NCBI GenBank assembly: GCA_044348345.1
Contig: JBIKSZ010000221.1
Location: forward strand, 1 to 6,036
DNA: 6,036 bases
Direction of reading: 5' to 3'
DNA from: Falsiroseomonas sp044348345
GTDB taxonomy: Bacteria; Pseudomonadota; Alphaproteobacteria; Acetobacterales; Acetobacteraceae
The first letter of the stretch is position 1, and each line of letters opens with the position of its first letter. Positions 1 to 4,854 of the stretch are shown here, piece after piece. Under the pieces are notes generated by a model. It had not been told where the DNA came from and searched no databases. It saw only the letters and a program-made list of their open reading frames with translations. The position numbers and the translations under genes are program-made.

Positions 1-525
1 GATGTTGCCGCGGGCGCGGTCCATCTTGAGGATCTGGAAGGGCTGCGGGCTGCCCATCAGCGGCGTCACGTCGCGGACGGGGCGGATGTCCACCTGGCTG
101 CCCGGCAGGAACGCGACCGCGCCGCCGAGGTCCACGGTGAAGCCACCCTTCACGCGGCCGAAGATCACGCCATTCACGCGCTGCTGCGCGGTGAAGGACT
201 TCTCGAGGTTGGTCCAGGCTTCCTCGCGGCGGGCCTTCTCGCGGCTCAGCACGATGGAGCCGTCACGGTCCTCGTAGCGCTCGACGAAGAGCTCGATCAC
301 GTCGCCGGCCTTGACGTCCGGCTTCTGGCCCTGCGGCGCGAATTCCTTGAGCGGGACGCGGCCTTCGGACTTGAGGCCGACATCGACGACCGCGAAATCG
401 TCATCCACGCGGATGACCTTGCCGGTGATGACGGAACCAGCGAAGCCGGTGTTGTCGCCCAGCGTCGCATCGAGAAGGGCGGCGAAATCCTCGTCCAGGT
501 TGGCGAGGGTGGTGGCGTTAGCCAT
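1..525 (-). CDS. rpsA: 30S ribosomal protein S1, N-terminal part (runs off the left edge)
   Basis: Ribosomal protein S1 binds mRNA on the 30S subunit and helps load messages, especially those with weak Shine-Dalgarno sites. The minus-strand frame is open from ATG at 525 to base 1, giving 175 residues that begin MANATTLANLDEDFAALLDA. Two S1 (OB-fold) repeats are visible. The first covers about residues 28-97 (GKVIRVDDDFAVVDVGLKSEG, then SIVLSREKA). The second starts near residue 116 (VNGVIFGRVKGGFTVDLGG, then AFLPGSQVD), the usual S1 spacing. Full-length S1 has roughly 550-570 residues, so about two thirds lie outside. Upstream of the ATG on its strand is only a weak purine stretch (AGGAA, 12 bases away), in keeping with the poor SD known for rpsA in other bacteria. 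cmk usually lies directly upstream; here a plus-strand gene lies between them. Identification is by family similarity and is firm. Confidence 0.97.
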   Translation of the reverse strand, partial: MANATTLANLDEDFAALLDATLGDNTGFAGSVITGKVIRVDDDFAVVDVGLKSEGRVPLKEFAPQGQKPDVKAGDVIELFVERYEDRDGSIVLSREKARREEAWTNLEKSFTAQQRVNGVIFGRVKGGFTVDLGGAVAFLPGSQVDIRPVRDVTPLMGSPQPFQILKMDRARGNI

Positions 526-546
526 GCGGTATGGTGTTCCTGAAGG

Positions 547-563
547 TGGCCCCGAGGGGGCCA
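547..563 (-). promoter_or_regulatory. Hairpin in the rpsA 5' leader, next to the start codon
   Basis: A perfect 7-bp inverted repeat, TGGCCCC and GGGGCCA, separated by three bases. On the rpsA strand it ends 21 bases before the ATG, just upstream of the weak AGGAA ribosome site. S1 is known in enterobacteria to repress its own translation by binding its structured leader. A role of that kind here is inference, because GC-rich DNA forms short hairpins by chance. There is no T-run after it, so it does not look like an intrinsic terminator. Confidence 0.4.
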
Positions 564-575
564 AGGGACTGCGCC

Positions 576-595
576 TCCGCGGGCGGTGCCGCGGA
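576..595 (-). promoter_or_regulatory. Second hairpin in the rpsA 5' leader
   Basis: Perfect 7-bp arms TCCGCGG and CCGCGGA with a six-base loop, 12 bp upstream (rpsA strand) of the 547-563 hairpin. A third, 6-bp stem with a nine-base loop lies at 641-661 (GGGCGG and CCGCCC). Together they would make a serially structured leader of roughly 200 nt if transcription starts near 725. Function is unproven. Confidence 0.3.
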
Positions 596-731
596 CACGA
601 CCTGGCCGGGGATCCATGATCTGCGCGGCCCTGGGGTTCTGGGCGGCATGACGGTCCGCCCTTTCCGGCCGCGCGCCGGCCAAAAGCCAATGCGCGGCAC
701 CGCGGCCCCGGAAGGACGCGGTTCGGGCGCG

Positions 732-761
732 GCGTTACGCCCCGAAGCTTCACGGAGTCAA
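732..761 (-). promoter_or_regulatory. Candidate rpsA promoter
   Basis: On the minus strand, CTTGACT contains a good -35 box (TTGACT, 756-761). It is followed after 18 bases by TAACGC (732-737), a weak -10. The -10 sits inside an 11-bp perfect palindrome GGCGTTACGCC (731-741) that could be an operator or chance. Transcription from here would give rpsA a leader of about 200 nt. A dedicated promoter makes sense because the gene between cmk and rpsA points the other way. Confidence 0.4.
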
Positions 762-809
762 GGGGAATCGGGCCAAAAACGCCCGGAACGCGCTGGAAAG
801 ACCGGGATG

Positions 810-838
810 TTGCAGGCGATCGGCCAGACCGACTATCT
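810..838 (+). promoter_or_regulatory. Candidate promoter of the SnoaL-like gene
   Basis: TTGCAG (810-815) and CTATCT (833-838) are separated by exactly 17 bases, a sensible sigma-70 layout for a GC-rich alphaproteobacterium. Initiation near 845 would leave a leader of about 20 bases before ATG 867. This layout is the main argument for the 867 start. If translation really begins at ATG 807, the match lies inside the gene and is fortuitous. Confidence 0.35.
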
Positions 839-866
839 CCGGGCCTTCACCGGACCAGACCACGCG

Positions 867-1259
867 ATGGCCACCGTTCAGGACGAGGTTTCGGCGACCT
901 TCCGGCAGTTCGTCGCCGCGCAGAATGCCCGTGACGCAACGGCGCTGACGCCGCTGCTGCGGGCGGGGCCGACGTTCGTCTGGGTCACGACCTCGGGCGA
1001 GACGGTCTGGGGGCGGGACGCCGCGCTGGCGCGCTTCCGCACCAATTGGCAGAGCCAGTGGCACCTCGCCCCCGATTTCGACGCGCTGCGCGTGGTCGAG
1101 GTCGCGCCGGATGCGGCGCTGCTGCACGTGCCGGTGATGGCCGTCTTCGCCCCCCACGGGCAGCCCGCGACGCCGAGACTGGTCCATTGGAGCGGCGTTT
1201 TCGCCCGGGAGGCGGGCCGGTGGACCGTGGCCGCGATCCTGCTGGCGACGGTACCGTAA
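867..1259 (+). CDS. SnoaL-like / NTF2-fold small protein (DUF4440-type), function unknown
   Basis: A 130-residue protein that reads as a single NTF2-like alpha+beta cone. It has an N-terminal helix (DEVSATFRQFVAAQNARD, residues 6-23), then TPLLRAGPTFVWVTTSGETVWGRDAALARF (28-57). The C-terminal strands are VVEVAPDAALLHVPVMAVFA (77-96), LVHWSGVFAREAGRWTVAAI (105-124) and LLATVP. This matches the short SnoaL/DUF4440 group, which includes small enzymes and ligand-binding proteins, so no substrate can be assigned. There is no signal peptide, suggesting a cytosolic protein. Start choice is open. ATG 867 gives the usual family length and follows a promoter-like pair. ATG 807 adds 20 residues and has a better SD-like GGAAAG seven bases upstream. 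The stop falls three bases before the cmk stop on the other strand. The gene sits between cmk and rpsA, against their direction. Confidence 0.8.
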   Translation: MATVQDEVSATFRQFVAAQNARDATALTPLLRAGPTFVWVTTSGETVWGRDAALARFRTNWQSQWHLAPDFDALRVVEVAPDAALLHVPVMAVFAPHGQPATPRLVHWSGVFAREAGRWTVAAILLATVP

Positions 1260-1262
1260 GCT

Positions 1263-1895
1263 CTATCCCAGCCGCGCCCGCACCAGCGCGCGCGCGGCCT
1301 GGAACGCCTCCTCGATGCCGAGTTCGGTCGTGTCCAGCACCACGGCATCCGCCGCCGGCTTCATCGGCGCGGTCGCGCGGGCGGCGTCCTGGGCGTCGCG
1401 GGCGCGCATCTCGGCCTCCACATCGGCCAGGTCGCGGATGACGCCGCGGGCGGCGAGTTCGGCATGGCGGCGGCGGGCGCGGGCCTCGGGGCTCGCGGTC
1501 ACGAACAGCTTCGCGGGCGCGTCCGGGAAGATCACCGTGCCGATGTCGCGCCCATCCATCACCGCCCCATGGGTGCGCCCGAAATCGCGCTGCCAGTCGA
1601 GCAGCGCAGCGCGCACCGCCGGCAGGGTGGCGACCGCGGAGGCCGCCATGTCGGCCTCCGGCCCGCGCAGGTCGGGGCGCGCGAGGTCGGCGGCGGCGAG
1701 CGCCCGCGCCGCGCGTTCGGCAGCTACGGCATCGCGCGGGTCGCCGCCCGCATCCAGCACGCGCCGGCCGACGGCACGGTAGAGCAGGCCAGTATCCAGG
1801 TAGGGCAGGCCAAGCTCAGCCGCGAGCCGACGCGCCAGCGTACCCTTGCCAGCCGCCGCCGGCCCGTCAACCGCAACAACGCGGGGTGGGCTCAT
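1263..1895 (-). CDS. cmk: Cytidylate kinase
   Basis: Transfers phosphate from ATP to CMP or dCMP in the cytosol, recycling pyrimidine nucleotides from RNA and lipid turnover. The 210-residue product starts MSPPRVVAVDGPAAAGKGTL, with the P-loop GPAAAGKGT at 11-19. YLDTGLLYRAVG (32-43) is the typical CMP-kinase segment after the P-loop, and DGRDIGT (114-120) is the family hallmark. The lid-region arginines are in RRRHAEL (141-147) and RARDAQDAAR (164-173), and DTT at 188-190 is the usual C-terminal motif. Length is close to the family's 210-230. Its ATG (1893-1895) overlaps the aroA stop codon as ATGA, so translation is probably coupled to aroA. The stop faces the SnoaL-like gene with three bases between and no clear terminator. 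rpsA would normally follow directly. Confidence 0.97.
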   Translation of the reverse strand: MSPPRVVAVDGPAAAGKGTLARRLAAELGLPYLDTGLLYRAVGRRVLDAGGDPRDAVAAERAARALAAADLARPDLRGPEADMAASAVATLPAVRAALLDWQRDFGRTHGAVMDGRDIGTVIFPDAPAKLFVTASPEARARRRHAELAARGVIRDLADVEAEMRARDAQDAARATAPMKPAADAVVLDTTELGIEEAFQAARALVRARLG

Positions 1896-3241
1896 GCCGC
1901 CGACAAGGCCTCTTCGCCCGCCAGCCGGTTCATCAGCGCAGCGAAGCCTGGGAACGACGTCTCGATGAAGGCCGCGTCGTCCACCCGCACCGGCGCGCGT
2001 GCGGCCAGCCCGAGAACCAGCGCGCTCATCGCGATGCGGTGGTCCATGTGGGTCACCACATCGCCGCCGCCCGCTGGCGGGCCGCCGGCACCCTCGACGA
2101 TCATGTCGTCGCCCTCGACCGTCACGTGCACGCCATTCGCCGCCAGCAGCGCGGCGGTGGCGGCAAGCCGGTCGCTTTCCTTCACGCGCAGCTCCTTCAG
2201 GCCGCGCATGCGCGTGGTGCCGCGCGCGGCGGCGGCGGCGACCGCCAGGATGGGATATTCGTCGATCATCGCCGGCGCGCGCTCCGCCGGCACATCCACC
2301 GCCCGCAGGGCAGAGGCCTTCACGCGCAAATCCGCCACCGGCTCCCCGCCCTCCAGGCGCTCGTTCAGGCGGGTGATGTCGGCGCCCATCTCGGCCAGCG
2401 TCGCGAAGAGCCCCGCCCGCAGCGGGTTCATGCCGACGCCGTAGAGCAGCACCTCCGAGCCCGGCACCAGCAGCGCCGCCACGGCCGGGAAGGCGGCAGA
2501 GGAGGGATCGCCCGGCACCACGACGGGGGCGGCGACCAGCTCCGGCTGGCCGGCCAGCTCGATGATCCGGCCATGACCCTCGACAGCCACCTGCACGGTC
2601 GCGCCGAAGTGACGGAGCATGTTTTCCGTGTGGTCGCGCGTCGCTTCATGCTCCACCACGCGGGTGATCCCGCGCGCCGACAGCCCGGCCAGCAGGCAGG
2701 CCGACTTCACCTGGGCCGAGGCCACCGGCAGCGTGTAGTCGAGCGGCAGCGGGTCGGCGGCACCCTCCACCGCCAGCGGCAGCCGCCCGCCTTCGCGGGT
2801 CGCGAAGCGCGCGCCCGTGGCGCTCAGCGGCTCCGTCACCCGCTTCATCGGGCGCTTCCGCAAGCTGGCGTCGCCGGTCATCACAGCGAAGAGCGGATGG
2901 CCGGCCAGCAGGCCGCAGAGCAGCCGCGCGGCCGTGCCGGAATTGCCCATGTCGAGCACATCCGCCGGCTCCACCAGCCCACCGATGCCCCGCCCGGCGA
3001 CGCGCCAATGCCCGCCGCCGCGATTCTCGACCTCCGCCCCCAGCGCCCGCATGGCGGCGGCGGTGCGCAGCACATCCTCACCTTCCAGCAGGCCGGTGAT
3101 GTCGGTGGTGCCGACCGCGAGCGCGCCGAACATCAGCGCCCGGTGGGAAATGGACTTGTCCCCCGGCACCTTGGCCTCCCCGGCCAGGGGCCGGGCGGGG
3201 GCTCGGGAGGTCAGCGGACGGGCGCTTGCGGGGTCGTGCAT
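1892..3241 (-). CDS. aroA: 3-phosphoshikimate 1-carboxyvinyltransferase (EPSP synthase, class II)
   Basis: Joins shikimate-3-phosphate and phosphoenolpyruvate in the cytosol, the sixth shikimate step towards chorismate. Numbering from ATG 3241 (449 residues) gives GDKSISHR at 27-34, GNSGTAARL at 99-107, GDASLRKRPMKR at 123-134, SAQVK at 175-179, RDHTE at 202-206, GDPSSAAF at 244-251, IDEYPILAV at 326-334, KESDR at 354-358 and DHR at 400-402. GDKS, SAQxK and RxHxE are signatures of class II enzymes like the Agrobacterium CP4 form. The fourth signature, NxTR, reads NPLR (272-275). Gly102 lies where CP4 has the alanine linked to glyphosate tolerance. ATG 3241 was chosen because its N-terminus lines up with CP4. 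ATG 3259 adds six residues and is nearly as good. ATG 3319 would overlap the divergent gene and is unlikely. No start has a strong SD. Confidence 0.96.
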   Translation of the reverse strand: MHDPASARPLTSRAPARPLAGEAKVPGDKSISHRALMFGALAVGTTDITGLLEGEDVLRTAAAMRALGAEVENRGGGHWRVAGRGIGGLVEPADVLDMGNSGTAARLLCGLLAGHPLFAVMTGDASLRKRPMKRVTEPLSATGARFATREGGRLPLAVEGAADPLPLDYTLPVASAQVKSACLLAGLSARGITRVVEHEATRDHTENMLRHFGATVQVAVEGHGRIIELAGQPELVAAPVVVPGDPSSAAFPAVAALLVPGSEVLLYGVGMNPLRAGLFATLAEMGADITRLNERLEGGEPVADLRVKASALRAVDVPAERAPAMIDEYPILAVAAAAARGTTRMRGLKELRVKESDRLAATAALLAANGVHVTVEGDDMIVEGAGGPPAGGGDVVTHMDHRIAMSALVLGLAARAPVRVDDAAFIETSFPGFAALMNRLAGEEALSAA

Positions 3242-3252
3242 GGGCGGCGCGT

Positions 3253-3281
3253 TTGACATGCAGGGCGCGAAGTGGCAATCG
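3253..3281 (+). promoter_or_regulatory. Candidate promoter of the FYDLN-acid gene
   Basis: A consensus -35 box TTGACA (3253-3258) is followed after 17 bases by CAATCG (3276-3281), a poor -10. A start near 3288 would leave a leader of about 24 bases before ATG 3312. The box lies in the short aroA/FYDLN divergent gap and overlaps the alternative aroA start at 3257-3259. The perfect -35 is what makes it worth listing. Confidence 0.35.
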
Positions 3282-3311
3282 CGCGGACCCTTCCAGACTG
3301 GCGGTACCCGG

Positions 3312-3635
3312 ATGGCCAAGCCTGAACTCGGACTGAAGCGCGTCTGCGTCTCCTGTGGGACGCGGTTCTATGATCTCGCGCGGGCACCCGCGGTCTGCCC
3401 CAAGTGCGGCACGGAACAGCCGGCCGAGCAGCCGAAGCTGAAGCGCGCCCCTGCGCCGGTGGATGACCGCCTGAAGAAGCGCGCCGTCGTGCCGGAAGCC
3501 GAGGGCGAGGATCTGCCGGAGGCCGAGGGCGACGAGGCCGATGAGGCGATCGAGGACGCGGACGAGCTCGAGGACGCGGACGAGACCCTCGGCGACGAGA
3601 TCGAGGTCGAGACCGACCGCGAGGAAGAAACCTGA
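3312..3635 (+). CDS. FYDLN-acid domain protein (TIGR02300 type), zinc ribbon plus acidic tail
   Basis: A 107-residue protein starting MAKPELGLKRVCVSCGTRFY. It has two CxxC pairs, Cys12/Cys15 and Cys29/Cys32, which should bind one zinc ion. The family hallmark FYDLN appears as FYDLA at 19-23. A basic middle (KLKRAPAPVDDRLKKR, 42-57) is followed by a strongly acidic, probably disordered tail of about 48 residues made almost entirely of Glu, Asp and Ala. This architecture is characteristic of a small family found mainly in alphaproteobacteria and often next to aroA. Its function is unknown; a nucleic-acid or protein-binding role is only a guess. The start is fixed by the family N-terminus, although the SD is weak. 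The gene is divergent from aroA and followed by a large hairpin. Confidence 0.93.
   Translation: MAKPELGLKRVCVSCGTRFYDLARAPAVCPKCGTEQPAEQPKLKRAPAPVDDRLKKRAVVPEAEGEDLPEAEGDEADEAIEDADELEDADETLGDEIEVETDREEET
3552..3587 (+). repeat. Short tandem repeat in the acidic tail
   Basis: Two 18-bp units encode EDADEL and EDADET (residues 81-92 of the FYDLN-acid protein). A 16-bp stretch is identical between copies (3551-3566 and 3569-3584). The in-frame duplication fits slippage-driven length variation in a disordered acidic tail. Confidence 0.75.
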
Positions 3636-3650
3636 CGGCAGTCCCCAGGA

Positions 3651-3692
3651 CGTCGCGTCGCGTCGTGCCACCGGCACGCCGTCGGCGCGACG
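3651..3692 (+). terminator. Large hairpin after the FYDLN-acid gene, possible terminator or mRNA 3' end
   Basis: Starting 16 bases after the stop codon, CGTCGCGTCG (3651-3660) pairs with CGGCGCGACG (3683-3692) in ten pairs, one of them G-U. Beyond a small internal loop, CGTGCC (3664-3669) pairs with GGCACG (3673-3678) around a three-base loop. This is the strongest structure in the 135-bp gap before azlC. It has no T-run, so classical intrinsic termination is doubtful. RNA 3'-end protection or a Rho-assisted stop is possible. Confidence 0.45.
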
Positions 3693-3770
3693 CCTTAGGT
3701 GCCTGGACCCTGGATTGGCGCTGCGCCCGGTGGGGCTGACGGCCGGCCCGCCAGCGGGCAGCATCGGCGG

Positions 3771-4502
3771 GTGACGACCCGCCCCAGCTTCTTCACCCCT
3801 GCCTTCCGTGACGGCGCGTCCGAGGCATTCGGCGCGCCGGTCATCGCCATGGCCGCGACCTTCATCGCCTTCGGCGCCGCGGTCGCGGAAGCCGGGCTGC
3901 CGCTCCTCTGGGCGCTGCTCTGCTCGGCGGTGATCTATGGCATGGCGGGGCAGATCGTGTTGCTCGGCCTGGTGGCCGGGCCAGGCGGGGCGGTGGTGCC
4001 GGCGGTGGTGGCGGCCACGGCGGCCAATGCGCGCTTCCTGCCCATGGCGGTCTCGCTCTCGCCCCTACTCGGGCCGCGCCAGCCGGCCTGGCGGCGGATG
4101 CTGGCGTTGCCCTTCATCGCCATCACCCCCTGGGCGCTGAGCATGCGCCGCCTGCCCGGCCTGCCCGAATCCGAGCGGCTCAACTGGTTCCTGGGCTTCG
4201 CGCTGACCACCTGGACCGCGGGGCTGCTGATCACCTCGGCGGGGCATCTGGTGGCGCCTGCCCTGCCGCCGGCGCTGCGGGCGGCGCTGGTCTTCACCAA
4301 CCCCTTCTATTTCGCGCTGCTGCTGGCGGGCGATCTCGGCCGGCCCGGCGTGCGCTGGGCGGTGATTGGCGGCGCGGCGGCAGCGCCGGCCGCGCTGTGG
4401 CTTGGCACGGCCTGGGGGCTGCTGGCGGCGGGGCTGATCGGCGGTACGGCCGCCTTCCTGTGGGAGCGGCGCCGCACCAGCGCGCCTGAGGCTCGGCGAT
4501 GA
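3771..4502 (+). CDS. azlC: AzlC family branched-chain amino acid exporter, large subunit
   Basis: Predicted inner-membrane subunit of the AzlCD (YgaZH-like) exporter, which pushes branched-chain amino acids such as valine out of the cell. From GTG 3771 the product has 243 residues, like E. coli YgaZ (about 245). It starts MTTRPSFFTPAFRDGASEAF, the usual cytosolic lead-in. Hydrophobic segments lie near 22-41, 45-69, 73-98, 109-126, 139-162, 169-188 and 195-232. Typical family features are the early GA.P segment, the ANARFLPMAVSLSPLL stretch (85-100) and WFLGFALTTW (139-148). The C-terminus is basic (WERRR). GTG 3771 is preferred over an upstream GTG at 3699 because the extra 24 residues do not look like AzlC. 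SD is weak, and a small GC hairpin (3746-3759) lies 11 bases upstream. The stop overlaps the azlD start as ATGA. Confidence 0.92.
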   Translation: MTTRPSFFTPAFRDGASEAFGAPVIAMAATFIAFGAAVAEAGLPLLWALLCSAVIYGMAGQIVLLGLVAGPGGAVVPAVVAATAANARFLPMAVSLSPLLGPRQPAWRRMLALPFIAITPWALSMRRLPGLPESERLNWFLGFALTTWTAGLLITSAGHLVAPALPPALRAALVFTNPFYFALLLAGDLGRPGVRWAVIGGAAAAPAALWLGTAWGLLAAGLIGGTAAFLWERRRTSAPEARR

Positions 4503-4831
4503 GCGGGGCGGATCTCGCCCTGGCGCTGACAGCGGCGGCGATGATCGCGCTGCGCGGGGCGGGGCTGCTGCTGGGGGGCGTGTTGCGGGCCGACCATCCG
4601 GCCATCGCCTGGGCAGCCTCGGTGTCGCTGGCAACACTTGCGGCCTTCGTGGTGATGGCGCTGGTGGCGCCGACGGGCCTGCTGGCGACAGTGCCCGGGC
4701 CGGCGCGGCTGGGGGGTGTGCTGGCCGGCGCGCTCGCCTGGCGGCTCAGCGGCGGGGCGATGCTGCCGGCGCTCGGCGCCGGGGTGCTGGGGCTTCTGGC
4801 GGCATGGTGGGCGCTGGGAGGCCTCGGCTGA
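4499..4831 (+). CDS. azlD: AzlD family branched-chain amino acid exporter, small subunit
   Basis: Small membrane partner of AzlC, expected to complete the two-component branched-chain amino acid exporter. The 110-residue product starts MSGADLALALTAAAMIALRG. It has four hydrophobic spans, about 5-28, 36-57, 68-83 and 88-108, the AzlD layout and length. RGAGLLLGGVL (19-29) corresponds to the conserved start of the family (usually R..P..L). Here the position normally holding proline is replaced, and the protein is unusually rich in Ala, Gly and Leu. Its ATG sits inside the azlC stop (ATGA, 4499-4502), so both subunits should be made in a coupled way. Only 15 bp separate its stop from that of the convergent amidohydrolase, and a hairpin fills that gap. 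Confidence 0.88.
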   Translation: MSGADLALALTAAAMIALRGAGLLLGGVLRADHPAIAWAASVSLATLAAFVVMALVAPTGLLATVPGPARLGGVLAGALAWRLSGGAMLPALGAGVLGLLAAWWALGGLG

Positions 4832-4854
4832 CGCGTCCCGACGCGTTCAGCTGA
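4824..4854. terminator. Bidirectional hairpin between convergent azlD and the amidohydrolase gene
   Basis: Bases 4824-4836 (TCGGCTGACGCGT) pair with 4841-4854 (ACGCGTTCAGCTGA) around a four-base loop CCCG: 13 pairs, one G-U, and one bulged T at 4847. The azlD stop codon lies in the left arm and the amidohydrolase stop in the right arm, so the structure forms at the end of both messages. Neither side has a T-run, so it may act with Rho or as a 3'-end stabiliser. Confidence 0.6.

Larger units (their letters stand above)
526..866. other. Gene-free region: rpsA leader and divergent promoter region
   Basis: This 341-bp stretch lies between the divergently oriented rpsA and SnoaL-like genes. Frames are open across it, but they look like by-products of high GC: they show no family resemblance and are rich in Arg, Gly and Pro. 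What it does hold is a candidate rpsA promoter (732-761, minus), three short perfect hairpins in the presumed rpsA leader (547-563, 576-595, 641-661), and a candidate promoter for the plus-strand gene (810-838). If the SnoaL-like gene instead starts at ATG 807, the gap shrinks to 281 bp. Confidence 0.6.

Noticed and set aside
531..866. N-terminal extension of the SnoaL-like gene back to ATG 531
   Set aside because: The extra 112 residues are low-complexity Arg/Gly/Pro sequence without family resemblance and would cover the rpsA leader and promoter. Only ATG 867 and ATG 807 are credible starts.
1248..1257. ACGGTACCGT palindrome at the end of the SnoaL-like gene as a terminator
   Set aside because: The 10-bp dyad has no room for a real loop (at most three pairs around four bases) and no T-run follows, so a hairpin terminator is not supported.
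1886..3256. Long plus-strand reading frame (456 codons) opposite aroA
   Set aside because: It is exactly antisense to a well-conserved aroA, is dominated by Arg, His, Gln and Gly, and has no recognisable domain. High third-position GC keeps such antisense frames open.
3242..3319. aroA start at ATG 3319
   Set aside because: It would overlap the first codons of the divergent FYDLN-acid gene and adds 26 residues not found in CP4-type EPSP synthases.
3699..3770. azlC start at GTG 3699
   Set aside because: The extra 24 residues are Gly/Pro-rich and unlike AzlC proteins. The GTG at 3771 gives the family's usual N-terminus and length.
3636..3770. tRNA gene in the gap after the FYDLN-acid gene
   Set aside because: I looked for one because the gap is structured, but there is no TψC-type GGTTCGA sequence, no D-arm pattern and no acceptor pairing of tRNA spacing.
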